Below are positions 26,204 through 36,982 of a stretch of 64,000 nucleotides of DNA, one piece after another. The position numbers and the translations under genes are program-made. The stretch lies in assembly GCA_938036435.1 (NCBI GenBank), contig CALHPU010000064.1, positions 27,007 through 91,006 of the forward strand, written 5' to 3'. The stretch comes from an uncultured Pirellulaceae bacterium (GTDB lineage Bacteria; Planctomycetota; Planctomycetia; Pirellulales; Pirellulaceae). The notes beneath the pieces were generated by a model. It saw nothing but the letters and a program-made list of their open reading frames with translations, had not been told where the DNA came from and searched no databases. The stretch's first letter is position 1. Each line of letters begins with the position of its first letter.

Positions 26204-26956
26204 ATGACCGACAACGCGACGCTAGAAACCGAGGTTGAGGCTATAGCCAAAAGTGTAGGAGGTTCACTTGGTGAAAATTTTCGCCATGTTCGCAACCGAA
26301 TAATCGCGGGCATTTTCGTGGTCCTGCCGGTGTTCATTACGTTCGCCGTTGTTAGTTGGCTTTACGAGACGTTGTACATCTACGCCCTCGCGCCGATCGC
26401 TAACTGGTTCAAGAACGTGTATTTCTCTAAAGGGACTGTTGATGCAATCAACGCATCGATTAATGACAAAAGCGGCTACTTCGTTGATGCGTTTTTCTCT
26501 TTGCTGGCAGTGGCCAGTCTGCTGGCGATTCTATTTGTTGCCGGTATGTTCGCTCAATCTCGTTTGCATAAAGTGTTTGACTGGGTGTTGTTGAAGGTGC
26601 CGGGGATCAAAACGATATACGCGGCGGTCAGCAACGTGTTCAATTCGGTTTCCGGTACGCAAGGAGTGAAGGATTTCAAACGCGTGGTGCTTGTCGAATT
26701 TCCACATCCCGGTATGAAGGCTCCGGCGTTTGTGACCAATGAGTGTAAGGACGCGGCGACCGGTAAAACGATCCTGTGCGTTTACGTTCCTACCACCCCT
26801 GTGCCGACATCGGGGTACATGTTGATGGTCCCAGAAGAAAACGTTGTTTCGTTGAACTGGGACTTGCAAGAAACGCTACAGGCGATTGTGTCAGGCGGAA
26901 TCACTGTGCCTGACAAAGTGAGCTATGGGGCGCCGCGCGTCGTTGACGCCGGGTGA
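26204..26956 (+). CDS. DUF502 domain membrane protein
   Basis: IIAGIFVVLPVFITFAVVSWLYETLY, KVPGIKTIYAAVSNVFNSV, FVTNECKDAATGKTILCVYVPTTPVPTSGYMLMV. Confidence 0.9.
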   Translation: MTDNATLETEVEAIAKSVGGSLGENFRHVRNRIIAGIFVVLPVFITFAVVSWLYETLYIYALAPIANWFKNVYFSKGTVDAINASINDKSGYFVDAFFSLLAVASLLAILFVAGMFAQSRLHKVFDWVLLKVPGIKTIYAAVSNVFNSVSGTQGVKDFKRVVLVEFPHPGMKAPAFVTNECKDAATGKTILCVYVPTTPVPTSGYMLMVPEENVVSLNWDLQETLQAIVSGGITVPDKVSYGAPRVVDAG

Positions 26957-26974
26957 CCCGAGAACGAGCTAGAC

Positions 26975-27060
26975 GGCATCTTAAAACCTGTAGTGGACTT
27001 CGCCAGAAGTTCGATTCGTCTCAAGGACAAAAGGAATTCCGGCGAATCATCTACGAAGAA
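26975..27060. repeat. Dispersed double-hairpin intergenic element, copy 2
   Basis: ggcatcttaaaacctgtagtggacttcgccagaagttcgattcgtctcaaggacaaaaggaattccggcgaat; aligns with 10480-10560. Confidence 0.8.
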
Positions 27061-27158
27061 TCAATGAGTTTGGGTGTTGAACTTCCTTTACTGTTGGGAA
27101 AGAATTTCTGCAGTGGGTCGTGTTGACCTCCAGATGGTTGACCTATCAACACAAAAAC

Positions 27159-27185
27159 GCGAAGGAAAATTCCTTCGCGTTCGAT
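27159..27185 (-). terminator. Rho-independent terminator (minus strand)
   Basis: AACGCGAAGGAA-TT-TTCCTTCGCGTT followed by TTTG on the minus strand; 12-bp perfect stem. Confidence 0.8.
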
Positions 27186-27234
27186 GAGTTTCAAATTGTG
27201 GTTGCTCTCACAGATCAGAGAGCCATGCGGAAGG

Positions 27235-27324
27235 CTAGGTTTTCATAACGGAGAATTGACCGACCATCAACCAAACGGTCACAAAGCCAACGGCAATAGT
27301 GGAAGAAAAAAATTCGATAGGCAA
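27235..27324 (-). CDS. Putative 29-aa single-TM small protein
   Basis: Manual translation MPIEFFSSTIAVGFVTVWLMVGQFSVMKT from TTG at 27324 with GAGGAG upstream (alternative ATG at 27339); followed by a strong terminator. Not in the supplied ORF track. Confidence 0.5.
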   Translation of the reverse strand: MPIEFFSSTIAVGFVTVWLMVGQFSVMKT

Positions 27325-27537
27325 GATGTTACTCCTCATTGAGGTGTGTGAAATAATCCCTCCATGAGATTGCGCAATTCCATCCGTACTTGGTCTATCG
27401 GCTTGAGGACTTTACAAAAAAAAGAAAAAGATATTACGTTAACATTTTTTGCTTGACCTGCTCATCCGTTAACTCCCGCAAGTTTTATCCAGCGATAAAA
27501 CTCGCGCTCTTTCTGCCGCAGGACCGATAGATTCGGC

Positions 27538-28530
27538 ATGCAAGTTGGTGTATCCTTGCGTTTTATGAGTTCGAATTCCAATAGTCCTCCCTACCCTCCT
27601 GAGTTGCCGCCTAATGGTCCGGTTGCGCTTTATGATCGCTACCGCCGAAAGACGGTTCTGCCTCTGCTGCTGTTCTTGGCCACTTGTTTATCGACATTTT
27701 TCGTGGGTGCGTCGAAGTGGAGTCCGGTCGGGCCATTCTTCAAGGCGATTATTCATTGGGATTTTTTTGATGTTCGCATTTTGATGTTGGCCAACTGGGA
27801 TGTCGGGTTGGCTTACATGTTCTTTGTGATTCTGATCATCTGGTTGCATGAGATGGGGCATTTTGTAGCGACGTTGATCTATCGAGTGCCGGCGTCCTAC
27901 CCGTTCTTCCTGCCTCTGCCGATTAATCCGATTGGAACAATGGGGGCCGTGATCGCCATGCATGGCCATACTGCCGATCGAAAACAGATTTTCGATATTG
28001 GACTTGCCGGTCCCATCGCGGGACTGGTGGCGGCAATTCCAATCGCTTGGTTTGGCGTTGCGCAACTGGATCTAACGACCCAACCTTTTGGCGGGATAGG
28101 TTTTCGTTTGCCCGTTTTAATGGACTGGTTCGCACAGTGGTCGAAAGTCCCCGGATACCAGACTGGTGACGTTGTTTGGCTCAGCCAGCTGAACGCAATG
28201 TTCGTTGCCGGTTGGGTAGGCATGTTGATTACAGGACTCAATATGATGCCGATCGGCCAGCTGGACGGCGGTCATGTGACCTATACACTCTTCGGCAAGG
28301 CGGCGCACTGGGTCGCCAAAGGGACGATGCTGTTCGCCATCGCGTTTATGGTGTACTACCAGACGCTAATGATGATCTTGATGGTGGTGCTGCTGCTGTT
28401 GATAGGGACTGATCATCCACCAACTCGCAACGACAACGTCCCTATCGGTTGGTTCCGCTGGACGATCGGTTTAGCGTCGTTGGCGATCCCCGTATTTTGC
28501 TTCCCGCCGCGAATCTTTGTGATTCAATAA
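27538..28530 (+). CDS. Site-2 protease family (M50) membrane metalloprotease
   Basis: HEMGH zinc motif (IIWLHEMGHFVATLIY) and a C-terminal LDGG motif (MMPIGQLDGGHV); multiple TM. Likely start at 27565. Confidence 0.9.
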   Translation: MQVGVSLRFMSSNSNSPPYPPELPPNGPVALYDRYRRKTVLPLLLFLATCLSTFFVGASKWSPVGPFFKAIIHWDFFDVRILMLANWDVGLAYMFFVILIIWLHEMGHFVATLIYRVPASYPFFLPLPINPIGTMGAVIAMHGHTADRKQIFDIGLAGPIAGLVAAIPIAWFGVAQLDLTTQPFGGIGFRLPVLMDWFAQWSKVPGYQTGDVVWLSQLNAMFVAGWVGMLITGLNMMPIGQLDGGHVTYTLFGKAAHWVAKGTMLFAIAFMVYYQTLMMILMVVLLLLIGTDHPPTRNDNVPIGWFRWTIGLASLAIPVFCFPPRIFVIQ

Positions 28531-28676
28531 AGGGTACCTCGCAGCCTTGCATCGATGTTTATTTTAGTGCAATCGATTTTTGGGTCAGCCGGAAAGCTTG
28601 CAAGATAGGCGGAAACCGATCAAGATAATCGTTTCCGTTTTACCACTTTTTCAATCAATCCCGTTTGGTATCAAGC

Positions 28677-29717
28677 ATGGCAAAGTCAATTTTTCATTCA
28701 AGTATCGAAGGTGCTCAGCACGGTCCTAAGGGACTGGACGACTTTCTGGCGTTTGCCAAAGCCTCGGGTGCCGGTGGTGCTCAGCCATCGAATTATATGT
28801 TGGAGGCTTCAGAGGACGGAATGAAGTTCAAATCGGCCGCAGAGATCAAGTCCGCATTTGAGAAAAACGGATTGAAGATGGACGGTATCTCGGCCCACTG
28901 CCCTTTCTGGGTTCATACCAGTGCGTGGACGGGAACCAAGAGCGGCCATCCGTTTATTCACGGACCCAACCAATCTAAATCACCGTCTGAGCTAGAAGCT
29001 TTCTACGAAGACTACATTTTGCGACTGATGGATTTGATGGCAGAGTTGAACATCAAGATCCTACCGATGTTTTGGGGAGTTGCGTTTGGCTGGGAGTTGG
29101 CGACCGGCTATCCATGGGGATTCTGGGCCGGCGGCGATTTTGATTTGATGAAAGAAGGCAAGGATCGCTTCGTTGAGAAGACTGCAAAGCTCCGCGCTCA
29201 TGCGAATTCATTGGGTATGGTTCTAGCACACGAGATTCATCCGGGCACTGGAGCGATGTGTGCGGATGAGTTCAACATGTTGGTTGATATTTGTGACGGT
29301 GACAAATGCTTAGGCGTTAATGCCGATCCTTCTCACTGTTGGGAAGGCGAAGATTGGGAAACACGTTTCAACAAAGTTGGATCGCGCATCTACGGTTGTC
29401 ACGTCAAGAATTTTACGATTCATCACGGCGTCCCACTTCGCAAGATGGAAGGCGACTGGCACCACAGAGCGATGCAGTTCACCGATCTTGCGACAGGTGA
29501 CTTAAACATGACACGCTACGTCGAATTGATGATGAAAGTCGGTTACGCCAAACGCTACTGTGAGACAATGGGCGTTGATTCGGCACCTTTGGTCGTGGAA
29601 GCGGAGAGCAACTACCGCGACGGCGATGCGACGAGTGCTGATGGGATCAAGTACGTCCAAGAAAACCTTTGTTTTCCCGTTCAGGAAGGCTCCTTTGAAG
29701 ACGCCATGGGGGCTTAG
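28677..29717 (+). CDS. Sugar phosphate isomerase/epimerase
   Basis: ATG at 28677 MAKSIFHSSIEGAQHGPKGLDDFLAFAKASGAGGAQP; LAHEIHPGTGAM; GVNADPSHCWEGEDW; ETMGVDSAPLVVEAES. Confidence 0.85.
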   Translation: MAKSIFHSSIEGAQHGPKGLDDFLAFAKASGAGGAQPSNYMLEASEDGMKFKSAAEIKSAFEKNGLKMDGISAHCPFWVHTSAWTGTKSGHPFIHGPNQSKSPSELEAFYEDYILRLMDLMAELNIKILPMFWGVAFGWELATGYPWGFWAGGDFDLMKEGKDRFVEKTAKLRAHANSLGMVLAHEIHPGTGAMCADEFNMLVDICDGDKCLGVNADPSHCWEGEDWETRFNKVGSRIYGCHVKNFTIHHGVPLRKMEGDWHHRAMQFTDLATGDLNMTRYVELMMKVGYAKRYCETMGVDSAPLVVEAESNYRDGDATSADGIKYVQENLCFPVQEGSFEDAMGA

Positions 29718-29745
29718 AGCTTGTCGCCTGCCCTTTTGGATTGAA

Positions 29746-29795
29746 CTGTAGTGGACGAGTCCGCGAGTCCTCTGACTTCGCTTTTAAAGACTTGA
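29746..29795. repeat. TAGTGGAC-type intergenic element, divergent copy
   Basis: ctgtagtggacgagtccgcgagtcctctgacttcgctttt; shares the TGTAGTGGAC head with the double-hairpin family. Confidence 0.5.
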
Positions 29796-29851
29796 TTTAA
29801 ATTCAACCTGAATAGCAATTGTAGCCGAGAAAAATCGGACTTTCCGAGCAC

Positions 29852-30514
29852 TTGGGGCGTTTGAACGCCAATGGCTTTAGCGTGGTAGAATCGGTTTTCG
29901 ACACTGCTGAGTTTCAGCGTATGATTGATAGGCTCGAAAGTGCGATAGCCGCTGATAGCGAGAGTTCGATTAAGTCGCGCGGGAAAGTGTATGCAGCGAG
30001 GAATCTGATTGATTCGATTCCCGACATCCAATCATGCTTTAGCGCTGCTCCATTGGTTGAGTTGTTGACTGCAGATCTGTCAGCGCGTTTTGGACTGGTA
30101 CGAGTTTTGTATTTTGACAAGCCATCGGATCGGTCGTGGTATCTGCCTTGGCACAAAGATTTGACGATTGCAGTCAAAGATAACACGCTGCCCACCACGC
30201 ACTTCTCAAAACCGACGCGCAAAGCGGGAGTATACCAAGTCGAAGCTTCTGAAGATCTTCTTAAGAACATGCTGACGTTGCGGATCCATTTGGACGACGT
30301 GACGACCAGTAACGGTCCACTAGAAGTTATCCCGGGCTCTCACGCTGGTGGTAAGACTGTGCAGACGACATCGGAAAAAGCAGTCAAAATTTTGGTTAAC
30401 GCAGGTGATGTGTTGGCTATGCGCCCAATGATCTCACACGCCAGCGGGCATGCGGATTCCGAGGGAAATCTACGACGACGAATTTTGCACTTGGAGTTTA
30501 GCGCAACCGAATAG
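29852..30514 (+). CDS. Phytanoyl-CoA dioxygenase (PhyH) family protein
   Basis: WYLPWHKDLTIAVKDNTLPTTHFSKPTRKAGVYQ, LRIHLDDVTTSNGPLEVIPGSHAGG, ISHASGHADSEGNLRRRILHLEFS. Confidence 0.85.
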   Translation: MGRLNANGFSVVESVFDTAEFQRMIDRLESAIAADSESSIKSRGKVYAARNLIDSIPDIQSCFSAAPLVELLTADLSARFGLVRVLYFDKPSDRSWYLPWHKDLTIAVKDNTLPTTHFSKPTRKAGVYQVEASEDLLKNMLTLRIHLDDVTTSNGPLEVIPGSHAGGKTVQTTSEKAVKILVNAGDVLAMRPMISHASGHADSEGNLRRRILHLEFSATE

Positions 30515-30589
30515 CTATCCGACGGGTATCAGCGGAGCCATTTCTTGACAATGGAGTGAGCAACTGTAGCGTCTGCCATCATATGGGCT

Positions 30590-30618
30590 AACTGCCACGA
30601 CTGTCAGTTTTGGCAGTT
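30590..30618. promoter_or_regulatory. Palindromic putative upstream activator site AACTGCCA-N13-TGGCAGTT
   Basis: 8-bp perfect inverted repeat about 110 bp upstream of the sigma-54-like promoter. Confidence 0.55.
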
Positions 30619-30726
30619 GGCGTTGGGGATGCAGTGATTCTGGTAGCTCAAGCCAACAAGTGCTACCAATTCAAATAGGCTGGTTTGAAGCGGTTTTTAC
30701 CGAGGTGAAGCGTTTTCTTGACAAGA

Positions 30727-30742
30727 TTGGCATAGGGCTTGC
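30727..30742 (+). promoter_or_regulatory. Sigma-54-type promoter upstream of hsp20
   Basis: TTGGCATAGGGCTTGC: GG-N10-GC spacing, matching the TGGCAY-N5-TTGC consensus; 85 bp before the hsp20 ATG. Confidence 0.7.
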
Positions 30743-30826
30743 GAACAATAACGTTAGATTCGCCCGTGTCGGCTGACACACTGGCGTTCAGTCATTTCTT
30801 CGCTTTCTTAGAAAAGGAACAAGCCA

Positions 30827-31324
30827 ATGCGTTTTGAAACGAGTGGTCAAGGTTCAAAAAACCGTATCTTTACTCCGTTCGGAGATTTCTATATCGACGT
30901 CGAAAATCTGTTCGATCAGGTTTTGGGGAACAACCCGTTTGCGGAAAAAACGGATGAAGAACAAGGGTCTGCAGGCAATTCTGTCTTCCGGCCTATGGGC
31001 AAAGTTGTCGAGTCGGAAATCGCCTTTGTTGTGATGCTGGACCTGCCCGGCGTTGATGCAGACGACGTGTCGATTGAATTGCTTGATGGCGAACTCAAGG
31101 TCGCGGGCGTGCGCGGTCTTGACGATGCTGCCGAAGGCGATCGCGTTCTTGAGAACAATCGAGTTCAAGGAAATTTTCAGCGCACGTTCCGCTTTGAATC
31201 GCAGGTCGACGAAGACAAAATTGAGGCGTCTTGTGAAAATGGCGTCTTGAACATCGTCGTGCCTAAAGCAGCGAAACCGGTCGCTCGAAAGATCGAAATC
31301 AAAACAGCAAAAGGTAAACTCTAG
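30827..31324 (+). CDS. Hsp20/alpha-crystallin family small heat shock protein
   Basis: FVVMLDLPGVDADDVSIELLDGELKVAGVR, GNFQRTFRFESQVDEDKIEASCENGVLNIVVPKA. Confidence 0.95.
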   Translation: MRFETSGQGSKNRIFTPFGDFYIDVENLFDQVLGNNPFAEKTDEEQGSAGNSVFRPMGKVVESEIAFVVMLDLPGVDADDVSIELLDGELKVAGVRGLDDAAEGDRVLENNRVQGNFQRTFRFESQVDEDKIEASCENGVLNIVVPKAAKPVARKIEIKTAKGKL

Positions 31325-31393
31325 TTTTGACGTACTGACGATATTTTTGGTGATTTGGCAGATGGCCTACAGATTGGGCCATCTGCGAAGAAT

Positions 31394-31423
31394 AGGCTTC
31401 GGCGGTGTCCGAAGCCTTTTTCG
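31394..31423 (+). terminator. Rho-independent terminator after hsp20
   Basis: aggcttcggcggtgtccgaagcctttttcg; preceded by a second hairpin gcagatggcctacagattgggccatctgc. Confidence 0.85.
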
Positions 31424-31876
31424 TGTCACGTTTTTGAGTCACCCAATTGTCCAATTGGGAAAGTAGTTGTATGCGTTATATCTTACCTTGATGCCTCGGT
31501 TGTAATTTAGCATGCCGATAGCGTTGCAATCGCTAAGTATTGGCTGAACGATTGCAAAGGTGCCTGTTATTCATCGAGATTCGAACAGAATCAATTTGCT
31601 GTTCTGGGGCGGTAGGCAATAATTTGGCAGTCAGTGGTGTCGCAAATTCGATATCCGTTTGTTATCAATTTGGAGACGGTTTTGAGGCTTCCCGCAGTCG
31701 CGGACAATCGGTTCAAAAAGCAAACTGACTACTGTGTCGAGCAAATTTGAGTTTTTCATTCAAAAGCCGCTTATCGTCGTGATTGGCACGTCGAATGCGT
31801 CTGGATAGCTCGGTTAGCCCCAAGGTGCGGGCTAGTGTGTAATTGATCAATTGGTTTAATTTCTGAGGAACAGGAT

Positions 31877-32209
31877 ATGAAATTTTTTGCAACACTAATT
31901 ATTGCAGTGGCGACTTTACTGATCGCACCTGCTCAAGAGAGCCAAGCTCAGTGCTATCGAGGCGGATCTGGCGTTAGCATTGGCATCGGCAGCGGATTTG
32001 GTGGTTTCGGCGGAGGTTTTGGCGGTTTCGGCGGCGGTTTTAATAGCTTCAACAGAGGCTTCGGCGGAGTAGGTATTGGCTACAGTAGTTTTCGGCCTGT
32101 CTACGGTCGCAGTTTCGTTGCGCCAGTCTACGGAGGAGGATTTGGAGGCGGACGTGGCTTTTACGGTGGCGGACGAAGCTTCTACGGCGGAAGAGGCTGT
32201 GGTTGGTAG
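31877..32209 (+). CDS. Small secreted Gly-rich repeat protein
   Basis: Signal peptide then GFGGFGGGFGGFGGGFNSFNRGFGG and YGGGFGGGRGFYGGGRSFYGGRGCGW. Confidence 0.8.
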   Translation: MKFFATLIIAVATLLIAPAQESQAQCYRGGSGVSIGIGSGFGGFGGGFGGFGGGFNSFNRGFGGVGIGYSSFRPVYGRSFVAPVYGGGFGGGRGFYGGGRSFYGGRGCGW

Positions 32210-32263
32210 TCACAAAGGAACGCACTTCGATGCATGAAGTGCGAAGCGAGATTGACGAACCAA

Positions 32264-32302
32264 AAATGCGTGCAAGCCATCTGGCGAGCACGCATTTTTT
32301 TG
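32264..32302. terminator. Rho-independent terminator
   Basis: AATGCGTGC...GCACGCATT followed by TTTTT on the plus strand; A-run before the stem makes it potentially bidirectional. Confidence 0.75.
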
Positions 32303-32331
32303 TGGGTGAGTTTCGTCTGAGACGGCAGAGG

Positions 32332-33504
32332 CTAGACGTCGACTTCGTTGACACTGCGGTGCAAAGGTTCAAGCGTCTTTGTGTTTCGCTCGATAGCCAA
32401 CACCGTCGTGTGACGTTGAGTTCCGTCGAAGCTCGACGCGATAATAGGAAGCACTTGGCGTTTGTCAGGCAAATCCATTCGCAAGACGAAAGAACCGTCG
32501 TCATTGACTGGAATTGGCGAGCCTTTAATTGTCAAACTGGCGTTGGAGTCGGTCGTCCCATGAATTACCAGATGGGCATCGACTTGGAAATTTAGTTCGG
32601 CCCCAAAACGACTTAGAGACGGGATGTTTTGAATTGCTACGCTGTGCAGAGGTTGGTGCGATTTTTCCTCGAACACGGCCTTAAGATCCGCGGAGACCTT
32701 GGTTGCGTCGTAGCCACCGCTTTGCGCGTAGTATTTTTCGGCGTTGTTAGTAATGTCTGACCAAGACTCATCTCCCTCGGAGTTAGTTGGCATGGTCAAC
32801 ACTTCGTTGCTTTTGGTAATCAGATAAAACCTGTCAACTTCATCGCCTTCGGACGGTAGAACATACCCGATCGCCAGTCGATAGGATTTATTTGGTTCTG
32901 GTACGTTGATATACCAGTTACTGGCACCACCCTGAATTGGAATTTCTTGAGCCACTTCTTCAAACGAGTTCGTGTTCCCGCGGCTAGAGATTTCCAGCAA
33001 CCGCAAAACGGGGATAGCCTTGTGCCAGTAGATTCCCATCGCGATCTTGATTCGGGAAACGGTTGCGGCAGTAATTTCCCAATATCCTTGCAACCAAAAT
33101 GAATCACGCACGATCAGCACAATTCGATCACGCTTGGGTGGTTCTTGGCCCGCATTGTTGATCTCGGAGAATGCGATGTTTCGCAGCTTTTCTTGCTGCT
33201 CGCGCTGCTTTCGCAGTTTTTTGGCGATGGCCGACTCCATTTCGACTTGGCTATCGGCTCTTACGCGTGTTCTCTTGGGGCGCGTTTCGGCAGAAATGAG
33301 AGGCGTTGAGAGGGACTTGCTGGTTGATTGCGCCTTCGCCGTAGCAAGTTTCTTCTTTTGTTTTTCCTTGTCCTTTGCAAGTTTGAACAGAGCTTTGACA
33401 AGCTGGGGTTTTCGCATCGAGTGCCAACCTTGGACACCTTTTTTTCTGGCCATCTGAGCTAGATCGCGTGATGTTCTCTCTTGAAGAGCTGCTTCAGTAA
33501 TCAA
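32332..33504 (-). CDS. DUF4912 domain protein with N-terminal SAP/Rho-N-like segment
   Basis: RDSFWLQGYWEITAATVSRIKIAMG, GASNWYINVPEPNKSYRLAIGYVLPSEGDEVDRFYLITKSN; N-terminus LAQMARKKGVQGWHSMRKPQLVKAL. Confidence 0.8.
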   Translation of the reverse strand: MITEAALQERTSRDLAQMARKKGVQGWHSMRKPQLVKALFKLAKDKEKQKKKLATAKAQSTSKSLSTPLISAETRPKRTRVRADSQVEMESAIAKKLRKQREQQEKLRNIAFSEINNAGQEPPKRDRIVLIVRDSFWLQGYWEITAATVSRIKIAMGIYWHKAIPVLRLLEISSRGNTNSFEEVAQEIPIQGGASNWYINVPEPNKSYRLAIGYVLPSEGDEVDRFYLITKSNEVLTMPTNSEGDESWSDITNNAEKYYAQSGGYDATKVSADLKAVFEEKSHQPLHSVAIQNIPSLSRFGAELNFQVDAHLVIHGTTDSNASLTIKGSPIPVNDDGSFVLRMDLPDKRQVLPIIASSFDGTQRHTTVLAIERNTKTLEPLHRSVNEVDV

Positions 33505-33833
33505 GTTTGTCTCCCCGCGCTAGAATGCGCTTCATTGTCTCAATTTGGCACTTACCCATCCTCGCAAAGGCCAAAAATGGTTACCGAAGTCAATAAGCTC
33601 CTGCGACTTCGCTGTCTTGATCCATATCGCTGCTTCTAGAGGCTTAAGCGCGTGATACGATCGGAAAAGGCGACGATTCCATTAAATTTGAGTGGGAACA
33701 AGCTGTTTTGCGCGTCTTAAGGCAACGCAGTTCTTTGATAAGGGTGGGTTCATCCGCCGTTCTCACAAGCGTCGAGTCTAACCGAAAGATCGTTTCAATG
33801 CAAATTTTCCGAACCCAAACTGCGCGTCGAGAA

Positions 33834-33872
33834 CCCCGTAACTGCACCAGATGCGGGAGTTAGGTTTTTTTA
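33834..33872 (+). terminator. Candidate intrinsic terminator without an assigned upstream plus-strand gene
   Basis: ccccgTAACTgcaccagatgcgggAGTTAggttttttt; stem of modest length followed by T7. Confidence 0.4.
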
Positions 33873-34023
33873 TTTTGTTCAGTGGACGTTTGGGCAAGGA
33901 GTCAATTCTCAGGCCACTGTCACTAAACCAAAACTAGAAGAGCTCCACCTGCTTGGTGGGCGCCGCGCGAAGTAGAGGCGGCTAATCGTGGGGGAGATAA
34001 CTCAAGCCCGCGACTCTACGGTT

Positions 34024-34425
34024 CTAGGATTTCTCGGCAAAACGCTTCTGGGCGCGTGCGATGGCGACAGCTTTTTGCTTCACCTCGTTAAGCGCCGGCT
34101 GGTCAGAGGGCAGCGCTAATGCTTCTTTGAGAGATTCTTCGGCAGCAGTAAGTGTGATGTCCGCAGCAGGAACCGATTGGCCCGGAAGGACTGACAGAAC
34201 ACCATTTTCAATCTGCGCGAATCCGCCGTCGACAAAGTACCGGTCCTCTTTGCCGTCATTGCGGATTCTCAATTCCCCAGCGCCAAGTCGACCGATCATT
34301 GGAGCGGCCCCCGGAAGGAAACCCGCTTCGCCGTCAGCCAACGGCAGCACCACGAACTCGGCCTCTTGGTCGAGCATCGTTTTTTCAGGAGTGACGATTA
34401 CGATTTGTAATTTACCGGCCATCAA
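34024..34425 (-). CDS. atpC: F-type ATP synthase subunit epsilon
   Basis: LQIVIVTPEKTMLDQEAEFVVLPLADGEAGFLPGAAPMIGRLGAGELRI. Confidence 0.95.
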   Translation of the reverse strand: MMAGKLQIVIVTPEKTMLDQEAEFVVLPLADGEAGFLPGAAPMIGRLGAGELRIRNDGKEDRYFVDGGFAQIENGVLSVLPGQSVPAADITLTAAEESLKEALALPSDQPALNEVKQKAVAIARAQKRFAEKS

Positions 34426-34497
34426 AAACTCGGGTGTGAGAAACTAATATTTCAAATTTGCTAAATACAATTGCGGACGCAAAGGGCTGCAATCCGG

Positions 34498-35979
<1,482 letters not shown>

Positions 35980-36008
35980 TCAGGTCAAGTCAACAAGTCG
36001 TCGCTGTG

Positions 36009-36899
36009 TTAGCCGTTAAGCGCTTCCACGCCACCGATGACTTCCATAATTTCGCCAGTAATTTGCGACTGGCGGGCGCGATTGTAATTTCGTGATAGGG
36101 TGCGAATCATGTCGTTGGCGTTTTCGGTCGCACTCTTCATCGCCACCATGCGAGCAATCTGCTCACTGACAGCCGCGTCCAAAAAACACTTGAACAGTTT
36201 TACTTTAAAACTGGTCGGCACAACTTCTTCGAGAATGCTTTCAGCCGATGGGCGGAATTCGTAAATCGATTCACCCTGTTTGGCTTTTTCATCGACCGGC
36301 GTGTCGGCACCTTCGAGCTTGCCCAGCGGCAATAGCGTTTCGGTGACAACCTGTTGCTTCGCAACGGTGATAAACTTGGTGTACGTCACTTCTAAACGAT
36401 CCAATCGACCGGCGGCATACTCTTGCAAGTATCGTTCGGCGATTTTTTGAACTTCGTCGTATTCAGGTTGGTCGTCGAACTGCGTGAACGTTTCGTCTGT
36501 TTCGATCTGACGGAACTTAAATCCAGAGATGCCACGCTTTCCACTGACTTCTAAACGCACATTAGCGATGTCCCGGGAGAGCTCTTCACGTGTCTTTACA
36601 CCTAACCGAAGTGCGTTTCCGTTATAGCCACCACAGAGTCCGCGATTTCCAGTCAGTACCAGCAGGGTTGCAGATTCTGTTTTGTCGTGGGCCTCTAGCA
36701 GCGGGTGCGTAACCTCCAAGCCAGCGCGAGCCAAATCGGAAACAACACCGGTGATGCGTTTGGTGTAGTCGCTGGCGGCTGTCGCGCGATCCATGGCTTT
36801 CTTGAACCGGGCAGTCGCGATCAACTCCATCGTGCGCGTAATCTTTTTGATGTTGCGAATCGACTTACGACGTTTATCAAGGGCTCTGGCATTTGCCAT
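36009..36899 (-). CDS. atpG: F-type ATP synthase subunit gamma
   Basis: MANARALDKRRKSIRNIKKITRTMELIATARFKKA; C-terminal MKSATENANDMIRTLSRNYNRARQSQITGEIMEVIGG. Confidence 0.97.
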   Translation of the reverse strand: MANARALDKRRKSIRNIKKITRTMELIATARFKKAMDRATAASDYTKRITGVVSDLARAGLEVTHPLLEAHDKTESATLLVLTGNRGLCGGYNGNALRLGVKTREELSRDIANVRLEVSGKRGISGFKFRQIETDETFTQFDDQPEYDEVQKIAERYLQEYAAGRLDRLEVTYTKFITVAKQQVVTETLLPLGKLEGADTPVDEKAKQGESIYEFRPSAESILEEVVPTSFKVKLFKCFLDAAVSEQIARMVAMKSATENANDMIRTLSRNYNRARQSQITGEIMEVIGGVEALNG

Positions 36900-36982
36900 G
36901 AGTTAACTCGGTAATCTTGTGAACGGATGGGCAAAGGATTGCAGTGCTGACAAAATGCAGACTACAAACGTACGAAATAGGT

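Noticed and set aside
31540-31728. 62-aa plus-strand ORF after hsp20
   Set aside because: TTG start, no SD, no motif, sits between a terminator and the Gly-rich gene; likely chance ORF.
32203-32595. 130-aa plus-strand ORF
   Set aside because: Antisense to the DUF4912 gene and running across a terminator hairpin.
33630-34020. tmRNA, 6S or RNase P RNA
   Set aside because: I looked for hallmark sequences (tmRNA 3' acceptor end, RNase P GAGGAAAGTC, 6S bubble) and did not find them; left as an unidentified structured interval.
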